A DNA stretch of 64,000 bases. It comes from Thereva unica. Taxonomy: Eukaryota; Arthropoda; Insecta; Diptera; Therevidae. The notes beneath the pieces were generated by a model, which made no database searches, was not told the origin of the DNA, and saw only the letters and a program-made list of their open reading frames with translations. Shown piece after piece: positions 21,701 to 34,544 of the stretch. Location of the stretch: the NCBI GenBank assembly GCA_949987705.1, contig OX465283.1, positions 78,315,720 through 78,379,719 on the forward strand. The letters are read 5' to 3'. Position numbers and translations under genes: made by a program. Numbering within the stretch: position 1 is the first letter of the stretch; every line of letters begins with the position of its first letter.

Positions 21701-22409
21701 GGCTATTCTTTCGAGCAGGGGTTTCCTTAAAAAAGTATTCCAAAAATACAGCTACAAAAGATTCCGTGATGCAGTCACCCATACGAGCTGGATATGTCCT
21801 GTTCACCGGAATCTTTCCTCTCAAAAACACTAAAGAGGCGTACTGAGCAACTTTGGTCCCAAGTTCATTGCTAAGGCAATCGTCCAGTTTCGTATGTCGC
21901 ACTTAGATGTATGACTTTGAAAAGACTTAACACGTCTGAATTCTAGTTTCATGCGGTTCTCGATTGATATTACCGATTCAAGATACCATGCTCGTGTACC
22001 TTAGTTACTGGACCAGTGTTAGATCGTCGTGCAGATGTGGCAGTCAGGTGTATGTCTTGATTTAATCGAAAAGCCGCTTACTCAATCTGGGTAAAATCAT
22101 CCTGCATAGTCCTTGATAATCTTCAAATGTCTATATCGTTTATGTAAGTAGGCTTGTGGACGATTGTGCCTCTTGATGCCATAATAAAATGGTTAATCGT
22201 CCTATATAAGATTCTGGCACTGTAGTTGAAGGGTAAAATCGCCTTAATCTTTTTGCTATCTCCCACATAAGGCACTACTCCGTCGAAGTTAATTCAGGGT
22301 TAGGCAACTCGGACCCCTCTCTAGTCAGCCTGATTTGAATTTCTCATACGAATCTTCTACCCGAACCAACCCAGCTTCTAGGAGATCTATTTGGCATTAG
22401 GAAAAGGTT
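18767..22409. other. Intronic stretch, one weak coding relic
   Basis: No gene recognised apart from the doubtful frame at 20082-20381. The part from about 20560 to 21150 is very AT-rich. Confidence 0.4.
20082..20381 (-). pseudogene. Unidentified frame, possibly retrotransposon ORF1 relic
   Basis: A 99-codon minus-strand frame, more GC-rich than its surroundings, with a basic segment MEKAKARRAVVKLESLLERT. The basic, alpha-helical look recalls ORF1 proteins of LOA/Jockey elements. No zinc knuckles are present and I do not recognise a specific family. It may be chance. Confidence 0.2.
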
Positions 22410-22990
22410 ACTGGCTGGAGATTATTCGCTTATTTTTTGCATTAAAAAATATATTGGCCGGAATACGTTTATTCATTCCCCCCACCGTTGATAGCTCAGC
22501 CTATACCGAAAAAATGTGACGCTAGTGACCACTCTAACTATCGCTTAAAAGCAATCCCGTCTATTCTTTCCGAAATCATGCAGATCATAATAAACAGAAA
22601 GGCTATGTGGAATATCTTCAAAGCAACCAAATTTTACAGGACAAGCAGTACGACTTTAGATTGAAATGATCTACTAGCGACTACTTTGTATGCCTAACGG
22701 AGCACCCCCGCTAAAACACACACCGATTTGATGAATCTGGTCTGGTTGCACTTGTTATATCCAAGGCTTTTGATAGAGTATACCAACTCGTTCTGTTGAC
22801 TTAACTCCAAGCGATTGGTATTGACTCTGAATTGAGAGTTTTCTTTTTGACCGTTTAACCAAGGTCGTATTAGATGGCATCGAATCTAACCCCACACCCT
22901 CTCTGCATATGTTCCTCAGGGCTCAATTCTGTCACCAGTTTCTGACGCCAGCATTCTGCGTTACTCGTATAGCTTGGGTAAAGTAAGACA
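22410..22990 (+). pseudogene. Non-LTR reverse transcriptase relic
   Basis: Plus-strand remnants in order: SNYRLKAIPSILSEIMQIII (RT opening motif, usual form NYRPIxxxSxLSKIMExII), then a degraded region, then GLVALVISKAFDRVYQ (usual form GLVALDISKAFDRVWH; the catalytic aspartate is V here), then LQAIGI and, after frameshifts, a remnant of the GVPQGS motif (CICSSGLNSVTSF). It is a dead, heavily frameshifted copy of a Jockey/CR1-like element. It appears to be the same type as 32680-33230. Confidence 0.7.
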
Positions 22991-23076
22991 AACCCCTGCC
23001 AACACTTGTTCGCATGACCGTGAACTTATGTCCAATTCAATAAACAGGGATATAAAACGGATTGTATATTGGGATC

Positions 23077-23469
23077 CTATGTAAAGTGAACATCTTCGTG
23101 GAGGTGGACGTAACATTCGGTAGCATATCTGAAGATCTTAGATCGCAGATGGCGTTTCTCAGGACTTGTCTCTTTGGTGTACCGGCCCCACAAGAGATCC
23201 CTGAAGTCGTTACTACCATTTGACCCCCTGCCGGAATGTACTGGATTTGGATTTGTGCCATAGTTACTGTGGTTAGGGACTCCGGGCACGCCTGTAGTTA
23301 CGTTGCCTGGCTTTGAAGTGCTGTGGTTGGTACTCGCAAAGTTGGCGGTTGCTCCACTTGGAGCAAGCTGAGACATCCCCGATGGAAAAGGTTCATAGTC
23401 CTTGGTCCTAGCCTTGTACATTGCTGAGTCGGGTCGTCTAGGCATCTGTTTGTTTTGGTTTGTTTTCAT
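23077..23469 (-). other. 130-codon open frame of unknown nature
   Basis: Minus-strand frame rich in serine, threonine, asparagine, proline and glycine, with a basic C-terminal part. No domain is recognised and no splice sites, Kozak context or partner gene support it. It could be the relic of a retroelement ORF1 or chance. A second unknown minus frame lies at 23491-23874. Confidence 0.2.
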
Positions 23470-26400
23470 TATTAATTTTGTTATTTTTGTTCATGTTGCT
23501 CGCACGAGTAAAGCGGGAACTGAAGTCCGCCTTGAGCCACATACCATAGTAAGGCTGCTTGTCAGGAATCGGCGGGGAACCTTTGCGACCAGCCTGTTTA
23601 TACCCATTGTTTGACCATTCAGCCTTTGGCTCGGTAAAAGGTACCTGGGCTTAAAAGTCGCGACTCGCACTACAGGTACTCGTTGACAACCGCACCGCTT
23701 TTGCTGCTTGTGGTAATATCTTCCAAAGTGAAGTGAGTGTTGTGTAGTAAACGAAGAGGTAGTTTCCTGAATTGAGAAAGGTATGTTAAGATTGTTTGGA
23801 CATATACAGAAGATGAACGAAAAGAGATGGGGGTCATTCCATATCAAATCAACCAATGGTTTCGACCTCACCACCTCCGATTGTTATAATTTTTTTTTAT
23901 ATTTGTTTTTCTTTTGGAAACTAAGAAAAAAATTATTTTTCAGATTTTTTGGACTTCTATTTTTTTAATTATAAATTTTCAAAAAATCGAAAATCTTAAA
24001 ATTTTGGCAAATTTTTAAATCTTTAAATTGGTCTAGTTCAAAAACTATTTGACATAGAAAACTGAAAGTAGCACCAATTCCTTCAGATTTAATAAGGCTT
24101 TAATTTGATATACAACATAGTATTATTAGTAAGAATGTAAATTTTTCCGGCATTTTGAAAATTTTTTTTTTGGAATACCTAAAAATTATATGTATTTTTT
24201 TAAATTTTTGAAAAAATTGTATTCTGTGCATACACTCTTGAGATACATATAAAACCAAAATTTGGGATGGGACGACCGTGGGATCATATTGAAATAAAAT
24301 ATTTTAGGTACTTGAAAAGCTGAATGTTCAATGAACCCAATATAAAAAAAATGTTTAGCTGCGAAAGAGCTGATATCACCCAATAAATATGTAATAATAA
24401 TGTCGCCTTTTACTAATTTGGGTATGGCAAATTTAATAAAAATAGAGTCAACCCTCTAACTTGATCGAAAACTACCCCTAGGGCAACCCTTATTACTACA
24501 ATTAAATGTTTACCTTTTGCTTATGGCTTTAACGAAAACTCTTTAAGTTTGTCTGTTACCATGACATATAGCTCGAGTTCAACTCATGGCAACTATTATA
24601 ATATGCGTTTATGCCAGGTATAGTTGAGTCTTCTTTTGATATAACCTAAAATTAATTTGGGAACCATATCGTGAATTTATGGGGAAGCAGGGTAGCTGGC
24701 TTCACTGTAGCTTCAGGCCATTCTTATGCAAAGGTTCCCTCACTCCTCTCTTGCCCAAATAATTCGGCAATCGATTCGAATAAACAAGAAGGCAATGCGA
24801 TAGAAGCAACGTATGCAACGCATTTCAACGCATACAATGCGAATGCAACCTCCGCATCTTATGAAATTCCACCTTAAGAGTCCCTTTAAAAGAATTTGCC
24901 AGTTTATCAGTTTTGAAAATAATCATTGACAAAAAAAGTGAAAGCTATAAATTTATGAGACGTAAACACAACAAAAAATCGATCTGAAAATAGAAAGTTA
25001 TTGGACTTATTGTTTTGTCAAGGTGGCGGAAATCTCCTCCAGCATCTTCAAATGAACCTTAAAAATGTCCATTTATTTACAAAATCTCTTATTACGAGTT
25101 TCTGCTGAAAAAATAGCATAACTTTTCGTTCTAGCAGTAAGATATATATCTATACATACATATTGTATTTTTTGATAAGCGTTCTTCATTTTATGAGCCT
25201 TAGCCTTTAACTTTTTAATGGAAACGAAGAAAAGTTAAATTTCCATTGGGACCATTACAACTGGAACTTTTATGCCTAGAATTCAACCCCTGATTTTTGT
25301 GTCTTTAAATAATATAGCATTCTTTCCAAGAAATTTCGTCTGTGGGATTTTGTTAATATTTACTTCGATAAGTGAAATACCATGTACCTGAAAATAAGCA
25401 CAACATGGTAAGCACAGTCGATACGTGTTAGATATCACCACCGTTTTACTGATTCTTGGTGTGAAAAGGAATATACCTATACTTGACATTTATGTATCCT
25501 GTTTTAAAAATAACAATAGTGAAATTTTGAATTCGAGTTGTTATGACCACGAAATAAATCCTTTTAATCCGCTCACTTGACCCACATAAACTTAACATAA
25601 ATATTAAGAACTGATGGTAGATGGTACCAATACTGAGAACAACCAAACAACATCATAATATATGGTCTAAAGCTTTCAGATAAATGCAAGGACAAAGTTG
25701 TTGAGTCTTGACAGCAAACCAACACGACAGCCGCCGGTTTTATGTTGTTATTAAGTAAAATGATCCTTGAAAAGTTCATCGAGTCATGTTGTCCTTTCTT
25801 AAAGTTATATTTTAAGAAAAATATGAAGATTACATAAAAACTTGAAGATAAGCTTTTCACGTAAAAAAAGCTCCATTTTATGAATTTTATTGTTAAGGCA
25901 TGAAATAGCTAAAAATCGCCACCAGGAGTGCTTGTTAATGTTGGTCCTTCACCATCCTCCCATCGAGATTTACATACTTATATAAGGCAGTTGTGTCTGT
26001 CTGTTTAATATGTATATATAGACACTCTATCTGTATATCCAGGACTACAAGGCTTTCCCTTATTCCTTTGAAAATGAAACTTAATGGTCGACAAAAGCGT
26101 TTTTTTCACGTCCTTTTGACTCAGCTGATTTCTATATACTAGAGACATAAAAGTGAGAATTTACATAACAAAAGGCACCCAAGGAAGGATACACATAAAA
26201 TACATATGAAAAGCTTGGAAACTTCATACACTTATACTCATATGTAAATAACTGCCATGGGAACAGATGTTGTATTGTCGAGGCAATTTTAGTATTTCAC
26301 GTATAAAAACTGTGTATTAAAAAGGACCGCTAAATGCTTTATTCCTTCGATAAATCTAATTTTGGCATTTATTATAGTTATAAAAAATGAATACCTTTTA

Positions 26401-27149
26401 TAACAGGTTGAAAATTAAGCCCCCACGGCCGGTGTTAATGTTAGCCAACGAATATAGTGGCGCTGTTACTACCTTATAAAAATATCTAGACGAAATATAG
26501 TACGTATACTCTACAAACTTTCCTTTGCAAAGTAGCTGCTGTGTTAAGTTTTATTTTACAACCTACTAAAGGGCGCTGTTATGTTAAAAAAGGTCTCTTC
26601 CTAGATAGGGAAGCCGACAGTAAAACTGTTGGGAGTTTTTATGCGAGGCACATTTCGACCATCAAGTAGATACGTTACAATCTTATTGGTCGCTTGAGTG
26701 GGTGGCTGGAAAATGACAACGATTTGAGTGCTATAATTTCCGTTTTTATACGGGCGACCTTAATTATTGATGTAACATTCAATCAAACAAGAAATGATTG
26801 GATAAAGACATTTTTTGTGGCAAAATTTAATATGAAATTAAATGTTTATACCAGAAATATGTTTTATTTCTTTTGATATGTGAACAAATTGTATGTTATC
26901 TTTATTTTATCTATATAAATATAATTGAAGTGTCTGTCTGTGATTTCAGAATAATTGTGTTTTTCTAAGTTCATATGGTTATTTACATGATATTAAAACA
27001 AAATCAAGTATTTGGAATGGGACTTTCACTGGAAGAATCAGTATTTTTCGGGCATGTTTTAGGCTATTTATTTACTCTTTGTATTAGCTTCAACATGTAC
27101 ATACATATATGTATATAGTATGTAGACAAATCTTGCAAATTGATTTAGA
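23470..27149. other. Intronic DNA, nothing firm
   Basis: AT-rich, with poly-T and poly-A patches around 23890-24200. A short patch at 24790-24850 has repeated CAACGCAT/CAATGCGA motifs. No coding exon or element ends were identified. Confidence 0.4.
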
Positions 27150-27420
27150 CCCATTTCCATATAACCTTTAATAATATAATTTTCCACATATGTATAATTC
27201 GCGTGACAATCTTACCATTTTGTAAATAAATCAAGATGGCGGTTCCAAGATGGCAGCCGAATTTAGCGATTGTGCTTCCCGACCCCAACATGAGTATCAA
27301 ATGAAAGAGTATGATAAGTAGAATACAATTAACTATTCCAAATTCAAAATGGCGACTACTCAAAATGGCGGACTATCTTTTTCTTAACAACCCACTCAGT
27401 AAGCGTATCAAACGAAACAA
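27150..27420 (-). repeat. Repeat related to the tandem blocks of the 2861-3705 hAT
   Basis: The reverse complement of TATCAAATGAAAGAGTATGA and the following TAAGTAGAATACAATT matches the ATTCTACTTATCAC and CCCTTTCATTTGATACCC sequence at about 3158-3195. AAGATGGCGG and AAAATGGCGGAC segments follow, as in many insect interspersed repeats of this kind. No termini are visible. Confidence 0.55.
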
Positions 27421-28438
27421 TATACTATTACTGTACTATTAGCTGAGTGGCGTTATTATATTCCAAATTTAAATTTTTTTTTCAACGCTATCGGTATGGG
27501 TACAAAAAGAAAGTGTATGACGAATATGTTAAGTAAGCTGTGTGACGTCATTTTAAATATAATAAGGCGGTCACTACGAAGTGGCGTAAGCCAAATAATA
27601 AACTAAAAAGCAGCAAATAAAACATATGTATATGGTTTTAGCTAAAAACGAACTAAAGAGTAACAAAATAGTTTTAAATGTATTGGTTTATTGCTTTAGT
27701 TAGTATATGCGGGGTCATTGACAGAGATAGCGGCAACTTTACTCACATAAGGAAAAACAGCTCATTCTCTTTTAAAGACACCAAGCGAAGATCATATAGA
27801 AGATACTGCGTGCAATGAATGTACCATGCTAAATAATGAATGAATGATGCGCTTGGAATGAATGTACCATGGTAAATAAAGTATCTATTGAAGCCGTTAC
27901 AAGAAGATTTAAGAAGTAAAAACCAATTATTTTGGGGAGTACCTGTTTTATTGGCATAAATTTCGGCCAAAAAACAGGCGCAAACCGCCCTCTAGCGGCG
28001 AAACTATGCGGAATTCGAAAAAACAGTGAAGACAAAATTTGTAGGAAATTTTAAGCTCTACAACTTTGTTCTTTTGATGTTTTCACCAAAATGCACAGTT
28101 TCTCCCCAAAATAGAGAAAACGGCGGAAAAGACGAAAAACGCCTATTAAATATAGCCTTGAACATAATTCGTTAGGCAACCCATCACCGTTGCTTTTGTT
28201 AGCATATTTTTTAACCATAGAAATAAATTTCATTCGGCTACTCGATCGCTGAAGGTCGTTCTTTGACGGATCTTAGGTTGTTATAGAGAAGCGTTACAGT
28301 GAATTGTTAACCTTGCATTTATATATCGTCCCTATTTTGCAAGAAGGAGCTAATCTACATTTTCATACATTTCCAATAAATGCTCAAAATCATATTGTGT
28401 AGGCTTTATATTACTTTATAATTTTCAATTATGGAGCG
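27421..28438. other. Intronic DNA, nothing firm
   Basis: A short direct repeat GAATGTACCATG(C/G)TAAATAA occurs at about 27818 and 27861. Otherwise nothing was recognised. Confidence 0.4.
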
Positions 28439-28440
28439 AT

Positions 28441-28452
28441 ATCATCATCATC
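28441..28452 (-). repeat. (ATC)4 tail of the RTE-like relic
   Basis: Four ATC units, that is GAT repeats on the element strand, lie just past the element stop codon (complement of 28460-28462). Short microsatellite tails instead of poly-A are characteristic of RTE-clade elements, so this probably marks the true 3' end. Confidence 0.75.
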
Positions 28453-28459
28453 TGTAGCA

Positions 28460-29945
28460 TTACAGCCTATTATTGGCCTTGGCTTCTTCCATCATTTCTC
28501 TCCATGCCGTTCGGCTCCTGGATAATGCCTTTCAGTTACGTACGCCTAACTTTACTAAATCTTCCTCAACGGAGTCCATGTATCGCTCTTTTGGCCGACC
28601 TGAATTTCGCTTTCCATGAGGGATTCGATTTATCGATATTTTAGCAGGGTCGCTAATGTCAAGTCTTTCTACCCATCGTCAACTACTTTCCATAATGTTG
28701 GGTCTCCGGTACAGTTGGTATAATTCATGATTATATCTTCTTCTCAATTGGCCGTTTTCGCAGACACCAAATATTGTGCGTATAATTTTTCTTTCAAAAG
28801 TGCCTAGAAGAGTTTCATCATCCACTTTCAAAGTCCATGCCTCTGATCCAAACATCAGAACAGGCTTTATTAGCGTGGTATACAATTTACACTTCATTCC
28901 TCTAGACCAAAAGCGTGATGTAAGATGTTTTCGAATGCCAAAATAGCTTCTGTTAGCAACGTTTATTCTCCTTCTGATCTCCGTTGTCTCGCCACTATCA
29001 GCTTGCAATACTGTCCCAAGACAAGTAAATTTTTTAACAAATTCTATGTTATATGAATATATGGTTGGATGTTTTGCCTTGGGTTTGTGTATCTTTTCGA
29101 AGTGCAAAGATTTTTCGTTTTTGATTAGTTGATGAGTAATCCCATTCTTTTCGCAGCTGTTTCCAGTTTGATGAAGGCTTCTTTCACACTCGGAAAATGC
29201 CTACCTATTAGAACGACATCATCAGCGTAAGCCATTGTCTATGTTGACTTGTTAAAGTTGGATCCCGTCGTTTCTACCCCAGCGTATCTTGCCACCTTCT
29301 CCAACACTATGTTAAATAGGAGGCATAACAGCGCGTCGCCTTGTCTTAGACCCCTCCGTGATGTGAAAGTTTCTGAGAGGTCCCGTTCAACTCTTACTCT
29401 GCATCGGACTACCTCGATTGTAGCTTTTGGTACTTCGATTAGGAAATCGGAAGCACTCCATAGATTTAAATAGCTCCTCAATGTCAAATGTTTGCTTGAA
29501 GTCTATAAACAGTACGTGAATATTGATGTTGAATTCCCATGATTTTTCCAAAATTCTTCTTAAAGTGGAAATATGGTTTCAAGTGGACCTACCTGGTCGA
29601 AAGCCACATTGATAACTACCTATTATGCCTTCTGCGATGGCTAGAAGTTGTTTGTACAAAATAGTGGACAGTATTTTATACCATGAGTTAAGGAGGATTA
29701 TACCCCTATAGCTCTCACATACGAGTTGATCTGTTTTTTTTTACAAGGGCATATCACACCTTCCGTCCATTCAAGTGGGACTTTTTTCTGACGCCAGAAC
29801 GATTGTACGTTTCTATTTGGTTGGTTCACATCACTTTCACTCTCATTTTCGTCTACTCTATCCAGTAGCTCATTAAAATACTCCACCATCTTTCTAAGAC
29901 TTCTTGCTTTTGGCTGAGGATATTACCGTTTTCATCTATTTTTGA
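28460..29945 (-). pseudogene. RTE-like non-LTR retrotransposon, 5'-truncated, degenerate
   Basis: The best-preserved retroelement in the window. In order on the minus strand: ILSQKQEVLERWW; VPLEWTEGVICPCKK; GIILLNSWYKILSTILYKQL; IIGSYQCGFRPG; VLFIDFKQTFD (first catalytic aspartate); RRGLRQGDALLCLLFNIVLE; AYADDVVLIGRH (YADD at 29218-29229); FTCLGTVLQADSGETTEIRR; KPVLMFGSEAWTL; RKIIRTIFGV with RRRYNHELYQLY; and finally GRPKERYMDSVEEDL and TAWREMMEEAKANNRL before a stop. The catalytic residues are present, but several frameshifts and stops break the frame. The endonuclease and 5' part are missing, as expected for 5' truncation. The tail motifs and ATC-type tail fit the RTE clade. Confidence 0.9.
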
Positions 29946-32679
29946 CTGTTATGCGACCTGTTACCGACCATCAATAAATTTATTGTTTTACGCTTTCTTG
30001 CTCTAAAATAAAACTCCTTTTATAAGTATCGAAATTTGATCTTCATGTACTTTGTTTAATTGACTCGCTTTGAGCAGACTTGTTTATACCTATCTACAAA
30101 TAAAGTAAATAAACTTGAATTTACGTAAGTCTAGGGCAGAAAATGTTTTACTACTAGATTTTCAACTGCAAATTATATAAGACTACGGAAAGAGAACGAC
30201 ATTCGTAACATTATTTTGACTAAAAATTAAGCTCCTTAAAAATGTTATTCATACAAATTTTAAAAATCCAAAATAATGAACCTAAAAAAAAGTAATTACA
30301 AACTATTTATTTCAATTTTCGCTTTATTTATAAACATTTAAAGAATTGAATAACAAAAATACTACTAAACTCTAAACGAAAACTCGTCTGTTTTGACATA
30401 ATCATGTCAGTAGTACAAGTTAACTACAACATTGTATGGCTATTCCAATCTAAATATAATTTTGTAAGCGTACTAATCGTAAAAATTTATTTTTATTCCT
30501 TTCACCCTGACCTACCCAAATACCAACCCATTTCCCCAATAAACAACAACACTAACAATTAGTGGCGTTCTGTATGGACATTTTAAGCAGTTCCTCAAGC
30601 TTTACTTCAGTTCAAACCGTGACTGCATCATTAGACAAACAAAATTACTCCGAAAGATGCTCTTTTTAATTGCTCGCAAATAAACGTTTTTAGTTCAAAC
30701 ATAAGCCATGATAATCAGCGACACGTTTATAACAAAATGTGAACTTTATACTATATAGAGAGTGACGCAAACTATAACCTTGACTATGTAATAACGCTGA
30801 TAACAGGCTAATGAATCTGGTCTATGTGGTGGCTAATTGCATAGATTTTGAAACTGCATAAAAATATTTTTGCAGCCCAACAAAAAAACATTCGTTGGCA
30901 CGCCAACCTTGACTCCGAATACCCCACCTCTAAAAATAACACCCTTTTGTTTCGGCGGTATGTTGTTTTTGTGGCAACAGTTTGGGGTTGCCAGGAAGTT
31001 TTCGTAGAATTATGCTCGTTGTTTATTAATAAATCATGTTGGGCGTAATTTTTAAAATAGTACCTGCTATTTCTTGTACGTAATGTTCAAATGCATATAA
31101 AAAATGCATTTGGTAATCTCACAGGATTCAAATACCGTTCGAATAGCTTTTTATAATTTTGTTTACTTGTTAGTTCACCTATTTACAATTCGGAGTATAA
31201 ATAAAATATCTTATGTCTTTACTTCCATTCTTATTTTTGCGGTACTATACCTAGTATCTGAATATAGCTTTTCGTATCTGCTCACACCACTGCCTTTGTC
31301 TGTGCCAACCCTCTCATTAGAAATTTAGTCTACTTTCTACTTTTTTCTCATAAATCCTACCGCAAGACTTCGAAATTTCTTTCTTCGTTCAGTAATGAGA
31401 GCCAGATGTCGTGAGCATCTGAATCTACCGAGCTTGCAATAGCGCTTGTAGATCTCCTTATTGTCGAGTTTTCGGATTAGTAGTTGCTCATATAAAGTGT
31501 GAACCGAATGAGTTTTCTCCCCGTCGCAGTGTTCATAGTCAAAAGGTCGTCAAGGCAGCTGACTATCTCTACTTACTTGGGCGGTTCTACAGCCGAAATC
31601 TAGTCCTCTGACTTTCGAGCTGTCTCGATTTCTGAGACTATGTATGTTCTCCAGTTCTACTGCCTTAAAATTAAGCTGATTGTCATTCCGGTTTACACCA
31701 TCTTTCCATCATACGTTTGGTCTACTTTGCTGTCATATTCCATGAACACTACGGTTAAATAATTTTTGCGTGCTAGATGCTCTTTCCAGTGCAACCTTCC
31801 AAGTTTTATTCTATTCACAATAGCAGCAGGTCTCTTCATTGCGAAGTCGTTACAATCATTCGCCCTAGCATATGGGAATATCTCTCCAAAACTTGCTTTG
31901 CGAACACACTATCTTGCTTCTTTGGAGTTTCTCGAGGTTCTTGGAAATTCTCTCATTTTCAGCCAATACCGAGTTAAGCTGACTCCAGCAATCGCTCCAA
32001 CTACCACCAAGCAATTACCAGACTTTTTCTCGTTGTCGAGTGACGAGACAGATGTGTCACTTCGACCTTAAATTGGTATTCTCACTGTTAACGTAACAGA
32101 TTTCTGCAAAGCAAATCGACTAAATTCGTATTTAATTGTCGCTAGGTGGCATGTGAAGTGACATTTCCCTCGATACGTGTGAAGGCATCGACAGTTTCAT
32201 TCCACCGCGTCCCTCGTAGTCACGTCACTCGCCCACGAAAATACCACCTCACTTCTTTTCCCTCCAAAACTATGGAGCCAATAGTCAATATAACGTTTAT
32301 CAAATTTAACCAAATATTATGCGTTAACCAGTCCGTATTTAGGCAAAAAAAATCCGTTGGCGACTTTCATTGTGTTTAATATACTGAGTTTACATGAGAG
32401 TTCAACCAGAATTGAACCCGAGTTATACGTCATGGAAGCAGACACAGTTTTAAAGATTTTCGAGTCTGCTCAACTCAACGAAAATAGGTAGGTTGGACAG
32501 TGCTAACTCACACAAATAAAAACGGCACATTGGGAAAGGTACAAAAAGTGCAAATCTTGTGCCTCGCTTGGATGTCAGAAGAGGCTTTATATTTAATAAA
32601 TACTTTTAAAGAATAATCTATAATAAAGTTAATTTGTGCAGAGACCAAGTCCTTGAGTTGGTGTCATTTCAACTCAACC
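29946..32679. other. Intronic DNA, nothing firm
   Basis: AT-rich to about 31330, then more balanced (31380-32250) with frames of about 66-101 codons on the plus strand that show no domain. The latter part may hide an old retroelement relic, but no motif supports one. Confidence 0.35.
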
Positions 32680-33230
32680 ACAACTCAACTCGACTCCCAT
32701 GGAAACTCGGTAATAGAGCCCCTCAACCCCTCCCTCAAAGCCCCTCAAAGAATGATTTTCGATGAGTCTAGTCTTGTTGTTCTTGATATATCCAAAGTTT
32801 CTGTTATAATATGGGCACCATGCACTGCGGCAAAACTCCAAGCTCTTGGTATCGGCTTACATCTAAAGAATTGGATTGAGAGTTTTTTTCCGGCCGCTCA
32901 ATCAGAGTAATATTGCACTACATTGAATCCCATTATATGGACTGAGCAGCCGAACGGTTCAATTCTATTTTTTTTCTATTTTTCTAATTTCCCTATTCCC
33001 TATAATCCACCTTCGCTCAACCTGCCTAATTGTTTTTCTGCGTTGATGTTCAGGCCTATGGTCCTTCTCGCCTCTTAGTTCGACATATGAAGGATTCTTT
33101 CGCTGCACACATTCACATTTCGTCGACCGCAATGTTGACATGATCTATATACCCAAGGAATTTTGCAGAGTGAGTGTTCTCTGGCCCAAAGGTGGCAACC
33201 TTCTTATAACATGGGCCATAATAAATTGTA
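32680..33230 (+). pseudogene. Non-LTR reverse transcriptase relic
   Basis: A plus-strand frame contains SLVVLDISKVSVIIWAPC (family form GLVALDISKAFDRVWHxxL, catalytic aspartate kept in LDIS) and KLQALGIGLHLKNWIESFF (family form KLxxxGIxxxLxxWIxSFL). The frame then breaks, with weaker similarity downstream. It is the same type as 22410-22990 and equally dead. Confidence 0.65.
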
Positions 33231-34119
33231 GGTTTTTTCCGCAGTCCGTAGTAGTCAATTGACACCATTTGTAAGCTGTAATTTTTCTAAAGTTGGGCCG
33301 GACTTACACGGAGCAGTACATTTTTCCCTTACAATATCATAAATTGTACTGAGTCTTTAATTTAGTGAAATGTCCCAGTTCAAAAATGAATGTCCTATTG
33401 GTGTATCGACATTAATGAGGCGAGGTGTGATTGTAAATACGAACTGGAGAGACAAAAAAAAAGATAGAAAAAAGCAAAATTTCATTTTGGACTCAATGGC
33501 ATAAAATGGCGGGCATTTCAAATTTTAGATTACAAATGCATTTTTGGCCAATGGGCTCAGTATTTTGACACCAATTTTTCAGGTTTTTTTTTTGTAACAT
33601 CAAAAAGTATATTTTCTGAAAGTTTGATGCACATTGGTCTAGTTTACCGTCTTGGGTTCTAGAATGAAAAAAAATTGGGGTTTTTCTCGTTTTCCCGGTT
33701 TTGTAGGTTATGTACGTACTTCAGAGACTTGAAACCAAAAACAATTTATTTGCAATTTAATTACAAAGACACTGGTTTTTAGATTGCCCCGATCCGTTTT
33801 ATAGAACCGGCGTTATTCACATTTTAAGCTCGAAAAACGCACTGAAAAAACTTTAATTGTTTATAACAAAAGTAGCACAAGGATCACGAGGTTCAAAGCT
33901 TATAAATATACTGCACCCCAAACAGGATAAAATCATAATCTTGCTGTTACCAGACTGTGCAGAATAAAATGCTTTTTTTTACTGCACTATATCTATAAAT
34001 GAGAATTTCACACAAAAATTTTAGGTTATGGTTTGATTTCAGTTCAACTGTATTTCAACCCAAAGTGAACTCAACTCGTATGTATATTGAACATATATGT
34101 AATTGCTTTCTTCCATCTA
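33231..34119. other. Intronic DNA, nothing recognised
   Basis: No gene, element ends or convincing exon seen. Confidence 0.45.
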
Positions 34120-34380
34120 TCTGGTATAACTTCTTCCTCTCAGATGTGGCAGATGAGCTCGTGTAAGGATCTTAAAAGTTGCAGTCATCCTTCCTTTATC
34201 AATTCAGCTGCAATGTGTTCCCTTTTTGCTTTTTTATAGCTTCACGCACCTCGTCCAGTTTCAGTGGTTCTATTGAAACATTATCTTGGAGAGTAACAAA
34301 TGTGTCCGCCAGTGAATCTTCGTTTATTCGGATCGGATTCAATAGGATTTGAAAATATTCTCTCCACCTTGTTTTATTCT
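34120..34380 (-). pseudogene. RTE-like RT N-terminal fragment
   Basis: On the minus strand WREYFQILLNPIRINED is followed by IEPLKLDEVREAIKKQKG and then, after stops, LLRSLHELICHI. This follows the usual RTE order: RWxEYFxxLLN, then EVxxAIxxLKxGKAPGxDGI, then LHxLIxxIW. The GKAPG motif is reduced to a remnant. It is a short truncated piece, not joined to the other RTE relics. Confidence 0.7.
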
Positions 34381-34544
34381 ATAAATTGAGCAAGACGCCA
34401 GCTGGTATTTGGAAGGATTAAAGAGATTGGAGCATGGCTGAAAAAAAAACTATTTTAACGATAATGCCATGGAAATATAAAACTACATATATAAAAGAAA
34501 CGAAACAGGCTAAAAACTACTACCCTCGTACAAGCAAACACTAT
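34381..34544. other. Short spacer before the palindrome
   Basis: No feature seen. Confidence 0.4.

Noticed and set aside
24671..24877. 68-codon frame with an alanine/asparagine-rich end
   Set aside because: The end is produced by short CAACGCAT/CAATGCGA repeats; no homolog recognised and no splice sites.
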